Assembly: GCA_903772945.1 (NCBI GenBank)
Contig: CAICTM010000025.1
Span: 116,232 to 180,231, forward strand
Direction of reading: 5' to 3'
Source of the DNA: Seminavis robusta
Lineage: Eukaryota; Bacillariophyta; Bacillariophyceae; Naviculales; Naviculaceae
Length of the DNA: 64,000 bases
A model generated the notes under the pieces. That model did not search any database. It saw only the letters and a program-made list of their open reading frames with translations, and was not told the DNA's origin. Below, piece after piece: positions 1 through 10,408 of the stretch. The position numbers were made by a program, and so were the translations under genes. Each line of letters starts with the position of its first letter. Position 1 is the first letter of the stretch.

Positions 1-853
1 GGACATGTTAACGGTCTTTTAATCGTCACATTTTGTTACTTAAATCAGCGCCTCGCTCGTAATAACTGGTTGAATTGAGCAGTGTTGATGTCACTTTTAA
101 AAAAAGATCTCTGGCCACGGCGGTCTCGCCCTTTTCCAATCTTCGCTCTCCTTTTTGCCTTCCGCCAGCACTCCCTCCACCTCACCCCTAACCTAAAACC
201 TAGACTACATAGCTAGCTAGCCTACCGCTAGCTACAGGCGTACGGTACCGGTATGATACGGTAGACTACCAGGTACCGTACCAGGTACCGGTACCGGTAG
301 CTGAAGGTGCCCAGTACCAGCACCATGCATACATCCCACCTCCCTTTCCCATGAGGCGAATGATTCGATTCGATTCTAGCTAGATGGAATTCAATCCGTC
401 ACCCTATCGGTATGGTACGGTACCGTGAGCGCCTTCTGAAATAAAGCTGTTGCAGGCATCTACCCTCCCTCAAAACATGCCATGCCTACTGTTGCTACCG
501 TATCGGTAGCTACTACCGATTGCCAGATCCCTTTCGCTCGAGGCATCTGATCGAACGAAGCTACAATGCATACTATGCTACTACTTGCAGCGACACGGTA
601 GCTAATGTACTTTACCTCGATCTTTCTAAATACTGTTCTGTTATGAGTTATGATTATGAGTAAAACTGAATATGATTCCTTCTCCAAGAAACTGAGCAAA
701 AGTCTACAAACGCCAAACCATCGATTCATCGATTGCTGATTGTACTGTCAAAGTAAAATCACCTGACTCCGGTAGGCCACAAGCGGGTGAAACTGGTGAT
801 GCGATATCCAACACGATGTTTCAGACGCGTTGGACAAACAAGGAAGCAACCGA
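1..853. other. Intergenic, rich in short palindromic words
   Basis: No open frame here has convincing protein character. The stretch holds clustered GCTAGC/CTAGCTAG words near 211-235 and GGTACC/ACCGGT/TACCGTA words near 240-300 and 405-430. The same words recur in most other gaps of the window. Confidence 0.6.
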
Positions 854-1495
854 TTAAGCGGGCGTGATTGTTGGTGCGGTTGTTCCAGTGGCGGTCGTGG
901 GAGCTGTGGTCGCACTGCCTGTTGTCGGTGCATTGGTAGCTCCGGGAGTTGTTGGCGCGCTTGTACCAGGTCCAGTGGTGGGACCAGGAGCGGTGGTGGG
1001 GGAACCAGGTGGGACAGTTGGGCCTCCTCCGGCAGAGGGTTCTCCTGTGTTGATAGGAACGAAGGTAGGGAAGCGAGTGAAGTCCATACGACGGATGGGG
1101 CGGAACCTCATGCGCATTCGCATCCTCATGCGGCGGCGGCCACCGCCCTTGCCAGACTTGCTGCTCTTGCTGCCGCCCTTGCCGCCGCCCTTGCCGCGCC
1201 CGTTATTGTTGCGGCGATTGCGGCGGTTCCTCATGCGCATTCTGCGGTTCATGCGCGTTCTGCGAGTCCTCATACGCATCCTCATACGCTTGTTCCTGTT
1301 CATCTGGCGCCGTCTATAGTTCAACTCTCTGTGTGCAGAGGGAATCTCTTCAACAGCGTCACCAATGTCCTCATGATCAAGCAAAGCCTTTTGCTCTAGT
1401 GCATTGTCCATGCGGTTCTCTCGAGCTGCATGGGGCTCAGCAGCCACCAATGCCACTAGTAGGGCCACTAGGAAGAAAACAAAACCGAACTTCAT
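854..1495 (-). CDS. Secreted Arg/Lys/Met-rich protein with Thr/Pro tail, biosilica-protein-like
   Basis: 213 residues from an ATG. Residues 1-19 form a clear signal peptide (hydrophobic core ending LVAA, then EPHAA). An acidic stretch follows up to about residue 55, then the motif HRELN, an RXL site of the type cut during silaffin maturation in diatoms. Next come a strongly basic domain with repeated Met-Arg and Asn-Arg pairs (about 60-100), a Gly/Lys/Ser stretch with KXXK spacing (about 98-120), another Met-Arg run, the short motif FTRFPTFVP, and a mucin-like tail of TTAPT repeats. The same domain order is in the neighbour at 2822-3490, so the two are tandem paralogues. A role in the silica wall or another extracellular matrix is inferred from composition and motifs. 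I recognise no named family. Confidence 0.8.
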   Translation of the reverse strand: MKFGFVFFLVALLVALVAAEPHAARENRMDNALEQKALLDHEDIGDAVEEIPSAHRELNYRRRQMNRNKRMRMRMRTRRTRMNRRMRMRNRRNRRNNNGRGKGGGKGGSKSSKSGKGGGRRRMRMRMRMRFRPIRRMDFTRFPTFVPINTGEPSAGGGPTVPPGSPTTAPGPTTGPGTSAPTTPGATNAPTTGSATTAPTTATGTTAPTITPA

Positions 1496-2821
1496 ATTGC
1501 TACAGTTGATTGTCCGGTATAGTGAGATGCTTTGCGAGGAGTGCCTGTTAGAGGTGGTTGCTGATGTGCTTCTCTACTGGGAGGAGAATCGTTTTGTGAG
1601 GAGAAGTAGATGGTGGCTCATCAGCCCAGATTCCAAATCGGCTCTTGTCTCTAAGTTAGAAGCTACAAGACTACAAATTCCCCTGCAATGGAGGGCGATC
1701 CCGAGCATAAGAAGATAAGAAGACAGGCAATCGGCAACTATCAAACTTTGTGGAGCATCGAGGAAATTTCCAACTGTAAGACTCATGCAAGCATGCCTTT
1801 CCTGGACAAGACGGAAATATCGACTGTAGGAAATTCAGTAAGACAAGAAATTTGGTTGTTGGACCAGCGCTCATGCAAGTCTGAAAGAGTTATGAAGGAG
1901 AGCAACTCCTTGCGTGCGTGCGAAGTTACGCAGTCTAGAGCTAGCCAGCCAGCACAGCGAGGAAATTGACCTACGGTATGGTTTACCGCATGCCATACTT
2001 CCCGATGGTACCGTACCGCATGCCATACTTCCCGATGGTACCGGTCCTGTTCGGTACCAGACTGGTACCGTACGATACCGTACTAGCAAGCGCGGTTGTG
2101 GGAACTTGGATCGGCAAAGGGTGGCTGGCAAATTGGCTCCCAGTGGTGGAAAAGAGCATCAAAGCGAAACAAAAGGTACGGACAACGGATGTGGAGTCGC
2201 CCTACTACCAGGTAGTAACTAGTAGCAGGAAAATCGCCCATTGCTCCAACATCCCAAGGGTCGGATGTTGGAGCGATGATGCCGGTAGTACCAGGTACCG
2301 GTATCAGATATCAGATCCAACTACTAGTAATACCTCAACGGCTTGTTCCGTACTGTGCCGCTTAGGCTGTGCTCGTTTTGCAACCTTTTTGGCTATGATA
2401 AACAACGGTGTCTGCACAATTGACGTTGGCTGCACCGTCCGGTGCCGTATCAGATACTCCTCTAGCTACGGTATGCTCTCTGTTGTAGCTCAAGGATATC
2501 CACCTCACAGGAAGATCCGAATCTATAATCGAATCCTAGCTAGCCTTGGAACATGAGCCGAAGCTTTCACTATACTTTTTGGCCAACGTCGCCAGCGAAA
2601 CTAGTAAGCTTCTGAGCATTGCTTCTAGCTGACTGATGAGATTACCGTATTGGTACATTGTACGAAATCATGGTGAAATGTGTGACATATGATTTATTCC
2701 TTTAATACCAATAGTTTACAACGTTTGCTTGTAATGTGGCTGAAAACCCATACAAGTGGACGATTATCGTAAAGACGAAGAGACCAGCGACCAATCAGGC
2801 TCACCGTGGTGACTAAAACGT
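1496..2821. other. Intergenic gap with a 30-bp tandem duplication
   Basis: This is the region between the two secreted-protein paralogues. Frames here (for example 1966-2556, plus) run through simple palindromic repeats and look like chance. GGTACC/ACCGGT words are dense at 1980-2090 and 2285-2310. The stretch should contain the promoter of the minus-strand gene ending at 854. Confidence 0.55.
1984..2043. repeat. Perfect 30-bp tandem duplication
   Basis: Unit 1984-2013 is followed directly by 2014-2043. The unit carries GCATGC and GGTACC palindromes. Confidence 0.9.
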
Positions 2822-3490
2822 CTATGCTCCCGTAACTGTCGGGGCGGTCGTGGCCGTAGCTGCTGTCGGGGCGGTCGTGGCTGTACCCGATGTCGGAGCT
2901 TGAGTGGCACCAGTAATCGTCGGTGCATTGGTGGCGCCAGTGATTGTCGGTGCAGTCGTGGTGGTGCCACCGGATGTGGTTGGCGCTGTGGTGCCGCTGG
3001 TTGGGGTTGGTGCTGTGGTGCCGCTGGTTGGAGTGGGCTCGGTTGTATCTTCAGGGACGAAGGTAGGGAATCGAGTGAAGGGAACGAAAGTAGGGAAGTC
3101 GGTGAATGATCGGGATGATCGTCGGGACTTGCTACGTCCTCCCTTGCCTCGCTTTCCTCGCATTCGGCCTTTACTCCTGCCTCCTTTGCCTTTGCCTCCT
3201 TTGCCGCCTTTGCCGCGCCCTCGCATCATTCGGCGGCGCATACGCATCTGGCGATGGTCATCGCCGCTATCACCCCCGTTCTGTCGCATCATCATTCGGC
3301 GTCTACGGTTCAACTCTCTTTGTTCTCTGTGTAGAACGTCGCCATCACGGTCCATCAAACCAGTCTCCAATGCATTTTGTTCAGCAACAGATTCTTCCTT
3401 GGCATTTCCGCCGCGGATACCTAGCTCTTGGTTTCCATGAACAAGGCCAAGCAGCATGATGGCTAAGATGACGAACAGTGTACCTCTCAT
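2822..3490 (-). CDS. Secreted Lys/Arg/Gly-rich protein with Thr/Pro tail, paralogue of the 854-1495 gene
   Basis: 222 residues from an ATG. There is a signal peptide (residues 1-19, ending GLVHG), an acidic linker, then REQRELN with an RXL motif at the place where the paralogue has HRELN. A Met/Arg stretch follows, then a Gly-Lys-rich domain with many KXXK spacings (GKGGKGGKGKGG) that turns into Arg-Ser-Lys. The motif FPTFVP occurs twice, and the protein ends in TTAPT/TGATNAPT repeats. Compared with its neighbour it is richer in Lys and Gly and poorer in Met-Arg. Function is inferred only: composition and RXL/KXXK motifs recall silaffin-like biosilica proteins, but the low-complexity nature makes homology claims weak. 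Confidence 0.8.
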   Translation of the reverse strand: MRGTLFVILAIMLLGLVHGNQELGIRGGNAKEESVAEQNALETGLMDRDGDVLHREQRELNRRRRMMMRQNGGDSGDDHRQMRMRRRMMRGRGKGGKGGKGKGGRSKGRMRGKRGKGGRSKSRRSSRSFTDFPTFVPFTRFPTFVPEDTTEPTPTSGTTAPTPTSGTTAPTTSGGTTTTAPTITGATNAPTITGATQAPTSGTATTAPTAATATTAPTVTGA

Positions 3491-4272
3491 TTTTGCTTCT
3501 GACGGTTGATAAAGTTCGGAAAGAGGGCCCTATGCTGAGATAAGCGTTTGTGTCTGTTGCTTAGCTGCGCTGCGAAAGAAGCTCAGCCGAAATTGTGGGT
3601 GTCGTCTCGACAGCAATGCTCAAATTGTCCATCCCACAAAACCCGATTTGTCGTACCGAGCTCAACGGTCCGAAGTTTGGGGGTCGTGTGGGTGATGTGG
3701 TCGCGGGGTGGAATGAGTGGGTTGTGTGTTCGCATCAAGGTGGATGGGAGGCCGTGGGAGTGACGAGTCACAGGAGGAAATCTATTCGTTTCCTGGTCGA
3801 CAAAAACTGACTAGACAAAAAACAAGACCAACACCTATGAATTTAAAAAAAGATTGCAGCGTACCGTAGGAAGCCAGAGACCGTTCTCTGCTGGGACCTT
3901 TAGCTACCGTAGCTAGTGGTATCATGTACCGGTACGGTACCGATGCTGGTATTTCGGATTCTAATAGTAGCCAGGTACCTGCGATAAACTTTGGATAGGA
4001 ATGATCCATGCCTCGGTTGCTAAATGCATGTTGAGATAAGGAAGGCAGGTGCATTGTAAACTATTGTAATCAACTACCAACGCCTCCATTACGGTATCGA
4101 TACAATGGTAGCAATGTAGCAATGACGTCCTGGTCTTTCCGTTCCTGACCTGAAGGCTTCTTTGGAGGTCATGTGACCAGCTCTCCCGACTTAATTGTTT
4201 TCGACCATGCCAAATCCCAACACCCGACTCGACTCGACTGTACTGGTACTACCAGTAACTCAATTCAGACCT
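3491..4272. other. Intergenic
   Basis: I see no supported gene. Overlapping frames near 3548-4054 have no recognisable domain and shadow each other on both strands. GGTACC/GTACCGGTAC words lie near 3925-3945. Confidence 0.5.
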
Positions 4273-4682
4273 GCAAGGTCCCGAAACGGGACTGTTTCCG
4301 TGAAACTAATGTTACTGTAGTTTCACGGAAATGTTAGTTTCACCGAAATGGACCTCCATTTCCGTGAAACTAACCAAAAAGCGTGAAACTAACCAAAAGC
4401 GTGAAACTAACCCAGAAAAGCGTGAAACTAACCCAAAGCGTGAAACTAACCAGAAAGCGTGAAACTAGTACAGTATCTGTCATAGTACATCAATGTAAAC
4501 ACGACTGAAACCGTAAAACTAATGAAAAACGGTGAAACTAAGGGAAAACGGTGAAACTAACCAAAAAGGTGAAACTAACCCCCAAAAGCGTGAAACTAAC
4601 CCAAAAGCGTGAAACTAACCAAAAGGGTGAAACTAACATTTCCGTGAAACCAATGCTTTTGAGTCCCGTTTCAGGACCTTGC
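4273..4682. mobile_element. 410-bp MITE-like element with 20-bp terminal inverted repeats
   Basis: The left end 4273-4292 reads gcaaggtcccgaaacgggac; the right end 4663-4682 is its reverse complement with one mismatch. The inside holds about 13 forward copies of a GTGAAACTAACC-type word separated by 6-10 bp of A-rich spacer, plus two inverted copies near 4318-4342 that form a fold-back with the first forward copies. There is no coding frame. I found no convincing target-site duplication. Either a non-autonomous DNA transposon or a fold-back element would fit. Confidence 0.65.
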
Positions 4683-4845
4683 TGATGAAGAAGCACACGG
4701 ATGTTGCAGGATGGGCATGTGATGGAATAGGAGCGAAGATCTATCGAAGCTCTGCAAAGCAAGCCAAGAGACTTGTCAGTGAAAGAAGTGCATGTAGACC
4801 TGGTTGACCTGGCTCAATTAGTTAAGACAAGTCGACCAATCCGTC

Positions 4846-5910
4846 ATGGAATACCCCAACGTTAGGCGCCGTCAACGACCTCCGTCCGAGTATCCCACTT
4901 CCGAGAGCCCCCATTTTCATCAAGGGAAGAAGAAAGACTCGTCAGAGTCAAAAAAAGGTCGTCGGAAACGAGATCAATCCACCATCAAGCAACAAATTCT
5001 GGTTTTGCTGGGTTCGCTGAGCGGACTTGGTGTGTGGTATTTGACCCCAGTTGCTTCTTGGATTACGACTGTGTTGGTACAACAGATTCCTGTGGATGCC
5101 GATGTGATTTTGGGTAGAGCAGCCCTTGCTGAATTTGAATCCGAGTACAAGGCCATTTATCACCCTCACTGGTCTCCCCTGGTAGAGCAGGTTGGGCGGG
5201 AACTGATTTCAACACTAGAGCGCACATCTTCGGATGTACTGGAACAGGCAGGGGGCGAGCATCATGCAGTGGAGAAAACGCTTGTCAGTTTGTTGGATGG
5301 ATTGTCACCGACGACAACCAGGACTTCCTCCAAAGCAAGAATTCACGGTTTTAAATGGGACTTTGCCGTTGTCAAGGCACCCATTGTCAATGCGTTTGCC
5401 CTACCCGGTGGGTATATCCGTGTAACCGACAAACTACTGGAGACATTGTCGCCCACTCGTGGTGAATTGGCAAGCTTACTGGGCCACGAAATTGGCCACG
5501 CCCTCTTTCGCCATTCTCAAAAGAGGATCGTCCAGCAAAAGATGTTTCAATTGGTCATCTCTGCATTGACCTATGAAGATCACGATGAAGACGAAGAAAC
5601 CTTTGGAGAGGCCCTCGGAGAACTACTGCTTCAGAGCGCACAATTCTTTGGCCGACAAAAATTTTCCCGGGACGATGAATATCAAGCCGATGCGACTGGG
5701 TGGATATTGCTTCAAAACTCTAAATCCTACAATCCACAATCCGTCGAGTCTCTGTTGACGAAACTGTGGACGTTGCAGGGGAAGACACCCACCACCTTGG
5801 ACTGGATGAGTACACACCCTGCCACAGAAAATAGAATCGAAGCTCTTCAAGAAAAGTGGAAAGGCTTGAATCGAAGAGAAAAGAAAAGACTTGAATATCG
5901 CCCGATATGA
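4846..5910 (+). CDS. M48-family metalloprotease, OMA1-like
   Basis: 354 residues from an ATG. The basic N-terminal tail (1-50) is followed by one membrane segment (about 51-78). The M48 core has a typical motif order: NAFALPGGYI at 182-191, the zinc motif HEIGH at 214-218, and DDEYQAD near 276-283, which supplies the third zinc ligand. THPATENRIEAL near the C-terminus is typical of M48B/C (BepA and OMA1) proteins. OMA1 is a mitochondrial inner-membrane stress protease, and this length and layout fit; the first 45 residues are very basic but not a classic presequence. No introns are seen. The gene sits directly downstream of the TIR element. Confidence 0.9.
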   Translation: MEYPNVRRRQRPPSEYPTSESPHFHQGKKKDSSESKKGRRKRDQSTIKQQILVLLGSLSGLGVWYLTPVASWITTVLVQQIPVDADVILGRAALAEFESEYKAIYHPHWSPLVEQVGRELISTLERTSSDVLEQAGGEHHAVEKTLVSLLDGLSPTTTRTSSKARIHGFKWDFAVVKAPIVNAFALPGGYIRVTDKLLETLSPTRGELASLLGHEIGHALFRHSQKRIVQQKMFQLVISALTYEDHDEDEETFGEALGELLLQSAQFFGRQKFSRDDEYQADATGWILLQNSKSYNPQSVESLLTKLWTLQGKTPTTLDWMSTHPATENRIEALQEKWKGLNRREKKRLEYRPI

Positions 5911-6388
5911 CGAGTTCCACTTTTGTTTACTGTAGAGCTAGCTGGGTAGCTAGTAGCTATGTTTGTAGAAGGATACCAAGTAGTTTGAATGCCTCGCGGA
6001 GAATATCGGTGGCTCTATGTGATACACGTACTACCTGTAGTGGCACCAGTGCCGTACCGCCAGGCACTGGTGACGGCAAAGTTGATGTCCGGTCTTCAAA
6101 AAGACTCCTCTGCGCTGAGGCGCGTGGATCTACAAACAGCTCTACTAGCTACTGGTAGTGACCTCCTCCATGACGTCAAAAGATCCAAACAGAAACTGGC
6201 GACTTCGACCATGACACCATTCCACTCATTGCGAAGCCAACACAGTGATTGCAACAAAAAAACAATAGAGATAAGCTGGCACCGTATCTGCAATCCTGCT
6301 CATCAAAGTACGGAACCGTAGGGTGGGTCCGCATTGATTGAACGAAGCAGTGGCAGAGATTACAAAGAGGGCAACCCAAGGTTGAACA
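5911..6388. other. Intergenic
   Basis: The gap lies between two plus-strand genes and contains GCTAGC/TAGCTAG words at about 5935-5960. No gene was found. Confidence 0.5.
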
Positions 6389-8027
6389 ATGACAACTTCA
6401 CTTTCCACGATGATCCAACGAGCTTGTCGTCGCCCCCGGGCAGCTGGAAAATTGGTGCAGACAAATCGAATGCCTCGGTCTTGTCTGGATATGAAGAAAC
6501 AATCTTGTATGTCCCAGGTGGCAAGAAGAAGTTTCTGCTCCATTTGCAACCAATATCATTATCATCAGAATTATTATACCCATCGTCCGCGACGAACATT
6601 TTCTACCTCTGACGATGATACCGACAACACAATGCCTCCATCTTGTTTACTCCCGTATGTGGGATTACCCTCGTATCCGGATGTCATTGAACTGGAGCCT
6701 GGCCAACGGGTGGTGGCGATTGGTGATGTCCACGGGGACTTTGGTATGCTACTAACTGCTCTACAATTAGCTGGGGTTATCGCAGAAGAAATCGTCTTTG
6801 ACGATGACAATGGAGAAGAAGGACGATCCTTTGTTTGGACGGGAGGATCTGACGTTTTGGTACAAATTGGGGATGTACTGGACCGTGGTAAGTAGAAACA
6901 AACAACATTCCCCGTAGAGCCCGTCAAGTTAGTTGCAGATTGGACATGTCTCAATTTGCTCCCGACCATTATTTTAGGTCCGCATGAATTGCAGTGCTGG
7001 CAACTATTGATGGAGTTATCAAGACAGGCTCAAGGAGAGGGTGGCAAAGTTATTCTACTACACGGCAATCATGAAATCTGGACCAGTATCGGCTTCTATC
7101 AGCTAGATCAGGAACGGTATATGGAAAATATTGACTACGATGATGATATTGATGATGCATTCGAAATGGCCTTTGGACATCATCTGGATGAAACTTTGCT
7201 GGAGACGGAGGACCGCTGGCGAGACGCGCGGGTGTTGAATGCTCTGGTTACCAACGGCATTTCGCTGCATCCTAGAAAGGTAGCAGCTCGGTGGGCAGCC
7301 TGTGAGCCTGGTGGGTTACTGGCAAAAGATTTCCTGTCGCAATTCAAGATTGCTGTCACGGTCGGCAATTCCATATTCGTGCATGCTGGGATTGCGCCAG
7401 AACACTTGGATCGCTTTGGGGGCATTTCAGGAATGAACGAAACAACTCGCAATTGGATTCTGAAAAAAGGACCCAGGGTGGGTAGACAACACATGTTTGT
7501 GCCGCCCAATGATCCAGAGGGTCGCCTACGAACCTATGTACAGAGCATGCCAGACTTCTTTATGGAAGGAGACGACAACGCCTTTTCACCTATATGGATG
7601 AGAGACTACGGCGACCCTGCTGATGATATACCGCACAATCATAACGCTTACGATATGTTAGGTGAGAACCGATGGAGTTCTAGTTTTTTGTGCCTTGATG
7701 TTGCTGCGGAAACTGCTCGCTCTTGCTCATTGTGTGTGCGGTTCTTGTTCTCTAGAAACTGTTTTGAGACGACTCAAAGCTGATCGTCTTGTCATTGGGC
7801 ATACTCCTCAGTCCCAAATCAATGCAATCCTAAACGGTAAGGCGTGGAGGATTGATGTCGGTATGAGTCGAGGCATGAACAGTACTTATCCCGAAGTACT
7901 AGAGATTGTCAGATGCGCCAATGGAGACGAAACAGTGTCCATTCTCACTGCCGAGGGGCCCGTGGCGGCTGAGGAACGCTACATTATTGATGACGATCAC
8001 GTGGAGAATAATGATGAGAAGATATGA
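6389..8027 (+). CDS. Shewanella-like PPP-family phosphatase (SLP)
   Basis: Three exons, 6389-6887, 6978-7661 and 7756-8027, joined by GT-AG introns of 90 and 94 bp, give 484 residues. All PPP-family metal-site motifs appear in order: GDVHGDF and GDVLDRG in exons 1-2, then GNHE followed by IW, then VHAGIAPEHLDRFGG, and VIGHTPQSQ in exon 3. The GNHEIW and long spacing between GNHE and VHAG are as in Shewanella-like phosphatases, a bacterial-type branch found in plants, algae and protists. The N-terminal ~90 residues are rich in Arg, Ser and Thr with few acids and could be an organelle leader, but internal Met residues (for example just before PPSCLLPY) offer shorter starts. The C-terminus is acidic. 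Confidence 0.88.
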
Positions 8028-8282
8028 ACAACCGATGCAATGGCAACGCAATCGAACCACGTCTGCCAACAGTTTTGACGACAATACAATTTCACTTCTT
8101 TGACACAACTTAAAAAACTAACTGCATGTAGCTAGCAATGTATTGTTGCAGAACCATAATGTTTTCTCGTGTGCAAGAGTGTCCCAGCAATCTGGAGAGT
8201 ACCGGTCGTCACTATAAGTACTATCACGAACATTGGACACCATAGCCAACCAAACCGACCAAAAGCATTCATAGTTGTCGCG

Positions 8283-8978
8283 TTACATGTCTTGCTCCTC
8301 TCCTTCCAATAGTGCCAAGTAGCCATCATTGATGAAAACCTCTACATCCGAGAACAACAAAAAGTGGGTACTTCCCTTGGTAAACGTAACCGAAGCTCCA
8401 CTTTCCAGGGCAATCATGGAACCCACTTCTCCAAAGACGTCATCCCTTAGAACTCTGACTTGGACTCTATCTTGCGGCAAGGGAGGCGTTGGCAAACTGT
8501 GAAGATCCAAATCCAATGACGATGCATATTTCTGAATCAACTTATGATATTCCTGTTGAAATTCTTGCTCCAACGGAGATAAGTTTTCGTTCTGATTGTT
8601 GTCGGCTTTTGCCTTGTTGACAGACGCCACGCCCTGTTGCCAGTACATGTCTTGGATTGAGTTTAATCGGACTTGGTGATACGTCAACAAACACCGTTTA
8701 TGGCGTTGAATGGCAGCGTTCTGAAGCAACAGAGAGGGACGAACTGACATGGGAGTTTTCTCTTTGCTTCGTTGTGTGACGGTAGAGACCTGATCTTCCA
8801 ACTCCTGCAAATGGCCATTCATTTCATCCAGGCAAGTCTGCACCAAAATATCATTGTAGGCAGGTAGCACATAGTTCTTGCCATCAGACACAGCGCTGTC
8901 ACCGCCACTGCCTCTCTTCAATTCCAAGAGCAGGTCGCGAACGGAGAGACCTAGAGGTTTGGGCGGTTGGGAGCTCAT
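8283..8978 (-). CDS. PSF1: GINS complex subunit PSF1
   Basis: 231 residues from an ATG. The region RHKRCLLTYHQVRLNSIQ matches the signature of PSF1, where a similar KRCLLAYxxxR segment occurs, and the C-terminal B-domain (about 175-228: VRVLRDDVFGEVG ... STHFLLFSDVEVFINDGYLALL) matches the conserved PSF1 C-terminus that docks on the CMG helicase. An insertion of about 30 residues between the two halves is polar. GINS works with MCM2-7 and CDC45 at the replication fork. The gene is intron-less and is transcribed divergently from the U-box gene at 9314. Confidence 0.87.
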   Translation of the reverse strand: MSSQPPKPLGLSVRDLLLELKRGSGGDSAVSDGKNYVLPAYNDILVQTCLDEMNGHLQELEDQVSTVTQRSKEKTPMSVRPSLLLQNAAIQRHKRCLLTYHQVRLNSIQDMYWQQGVASVNKAKADNNQNENLSPLEQEFQQEYHKLIQKYASSLDLDLHSLPTPPLPQDRVQVRVLRDDVFGEVGSMIALESGASVTFTKGSTHFLLFSDVEVFINDGYLALLEGEEQDM

Positions 8979-9313
8979 CCTACTTTATCTGTTACGTAGT
9001 TTTGTTGGTGGCGTTGTTGATGGAATGTCAAAGCTGTCCTCTTCGGCAAGAAGTGTCATTGGCTTCCAAAAAGCGTAACCGAAAGTGGCTAGTTTAGTTG
9101 GGGTTATTTTTTCTTGGTTTAGGGTTAATCTTGTCATTGCTCTCAAAGAACTTTGGAGCGTTGCTCATGAAGTCCTCACAACTTGCTTGGTGAGAACAGA
9201 GAAGCAGGCAAAGAAGAAAGAGAGCGACAGCAACATCACACAAGCTAAAAGGAGAGCTCTCCACCACAGTTCTTCGTCAAGAGTGAAAGATTCGTCGCAT
9301 CGCAATCGTAAGA
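8979..9313. promoter_or_regulatory. Divergent intergenic region, PSF1 / U-box gene
   Basis: This 335-bp gap lies between two start codons pointing away from each other and must hold both promoters. I saw no clear TATA box. Confidence 0.5.
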
Positions 9314-10150
9314 ATGGGAAGTTGTCATAGCCGCTTGCAAGGTGGACGACTCGACGAGTCGGCAAGCACGGCAGTAACGGCATGCACTCAATCATCGACC
9401 AAATCTGCTGCTGCTGTTTCATCGATCGTTGCAGATTTGATCTGCGCCATTACACTAGAACTACCGGTAGATCCGGTCACTGCTGAAGACGGAAGAGTCT
9501 ATGAACGCTCGGCTATTGAGAAACATGTCAAGGTGGCTCGTCGAAACGGTCGACAGCTGAAATCGCCACTCACCAATGAACCCATGGGCGAGTCCCTCTT
9601 GCCGGCGCCTCATATGCGCAATCACATTGAAGCGTTGATCCAAAGTGGAGTGATCAATGACGACGTACTCTCCCAGCATCGCAAGGAAAACAGGGCAAAG
9701 GAAGACTTGCTGAAAAAGGCCCACGACGGACATGTCGAGTCGATACAGACTGTGGCCTTTTACTACTACGCGGGACGCCGAGGGTTTGTTCAAGACTACA
9801 AGAAATCCCTTGAATGGTCGAAGAAAGGACATGTTGCCGGAAGCACGATTTCTACTGCTTTTCTGGGAGAGGCTTTTCTCTACGGGTACGGGACAAAACC
9901 CAACAATAGTGAAGGACTCATGTTTCTCGGCTTGGCCGCGGCAAGAGGAAGTAACTTTGCAGCATATTTGCTCGCCAAAGCTCTAACGTATGGGTACTTT
10001 GGTATGGCCGTCGACAAAGAAGAAGCGACACGTTGGATCAAAAAGGTGGTGAAGAATGAGTGTGCCATCAAACACCTCAACGAGATTGGAATGCAGAATG
10101 CAAAGAGTCTATGGAACGAACTCTCTTCTTGTGTCACCGCCGACTGTTGA
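9314..10150 (+). CDS. U-box E3 ligase-like protein with Sel1 repeats
   Basis: 278 residues from an ATG. The start MGSCHS fits an N-myristoylation site (Gly2, Ser6) with a possible palmitoylated Cys4. Residues about 43-115 form a U-box: LICAITLELPVDPVTAEDGRVYERSAIE, then SPLTNEPM and the final helix NHIEALIQSG. After a basic linker, residues 138-265 hold Sel1-like helical repeats (AHDGHVESIQTVAFYYYAG, EGLMFLGLAAARGSNFAAYLLAKA, KEEATRWIKK). U-box domains recruit E2 enzymes; Sel1 repeats bind partners. A membrane-tethered ubiquitin ligase is the inference. No introns. Confidence 0.87.
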   Translation: MGSCHSRLQGGRLDESASTAVTACTQSSTKSAAAVSSIVADLICAITLELPVDPVTAEDGRVYERSAIEKHVKVARRNGRQLKSPLTNEPMGESLLPAPHMRNHIEALIQSGVINDDVLSQHRKENRAKEDLLKKAHDGHVESIQTVAFYYYAGRRGFVQDYKKSLEWSKKGHVAGSTISTAFLGEAFLYGYGTKPNNSEGLMFLGLAAARGSNFAAYLLAKALTYGYFGMAVDKEEATRWIKKVVKNECAIKHLNEIGMQNAKSLWNELSSCVTADC

Positions 10151-10408
10151 TTGGAGTAGTGATTCAGACGACTTCGCGCCCTTGGGCAAGTCATTTTTGA
10201 GTTGGAATAGGGTCTTTCTTGCACTTACCCAAGAAACTCCCTGCACGTGACAAATCACAAAGATAACTAACTGTGCACGAGGCTTCTTCACTTCATTGAC
10301 GGAAAGCTAGAAATGTGATTCTTCAACGGACATGATCTTTCAAAGCATGTTTACGGCTGGTCTCGACACGTTACTTCTAACCAGCCTCTATGTACAAGTT
10401 AATAAGTT

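Noticed and set aside
864-1319. Plus-strand frame of 151 codons over the first secreted-protein gene
   Set aside because: It is the antisense shadow of a low-complexity coding region; the minus strand has a signal peptide, a paralogue and a coherent domain order.
1966-2556. Plus-strand frame of 196 codons
   Set aside because: It runs through the 30-bp tandem duplication and palindromic words, and the translation has no domain or helix pattern.
4290-4650. GTGAAACTAACC array as a CRISPR
   Set aside because: The repeats are only about 12 bp, spacers are 6-10 bp and A-rich, and this is a eukaryotic nuclear context; the array lies inside a TIR element.
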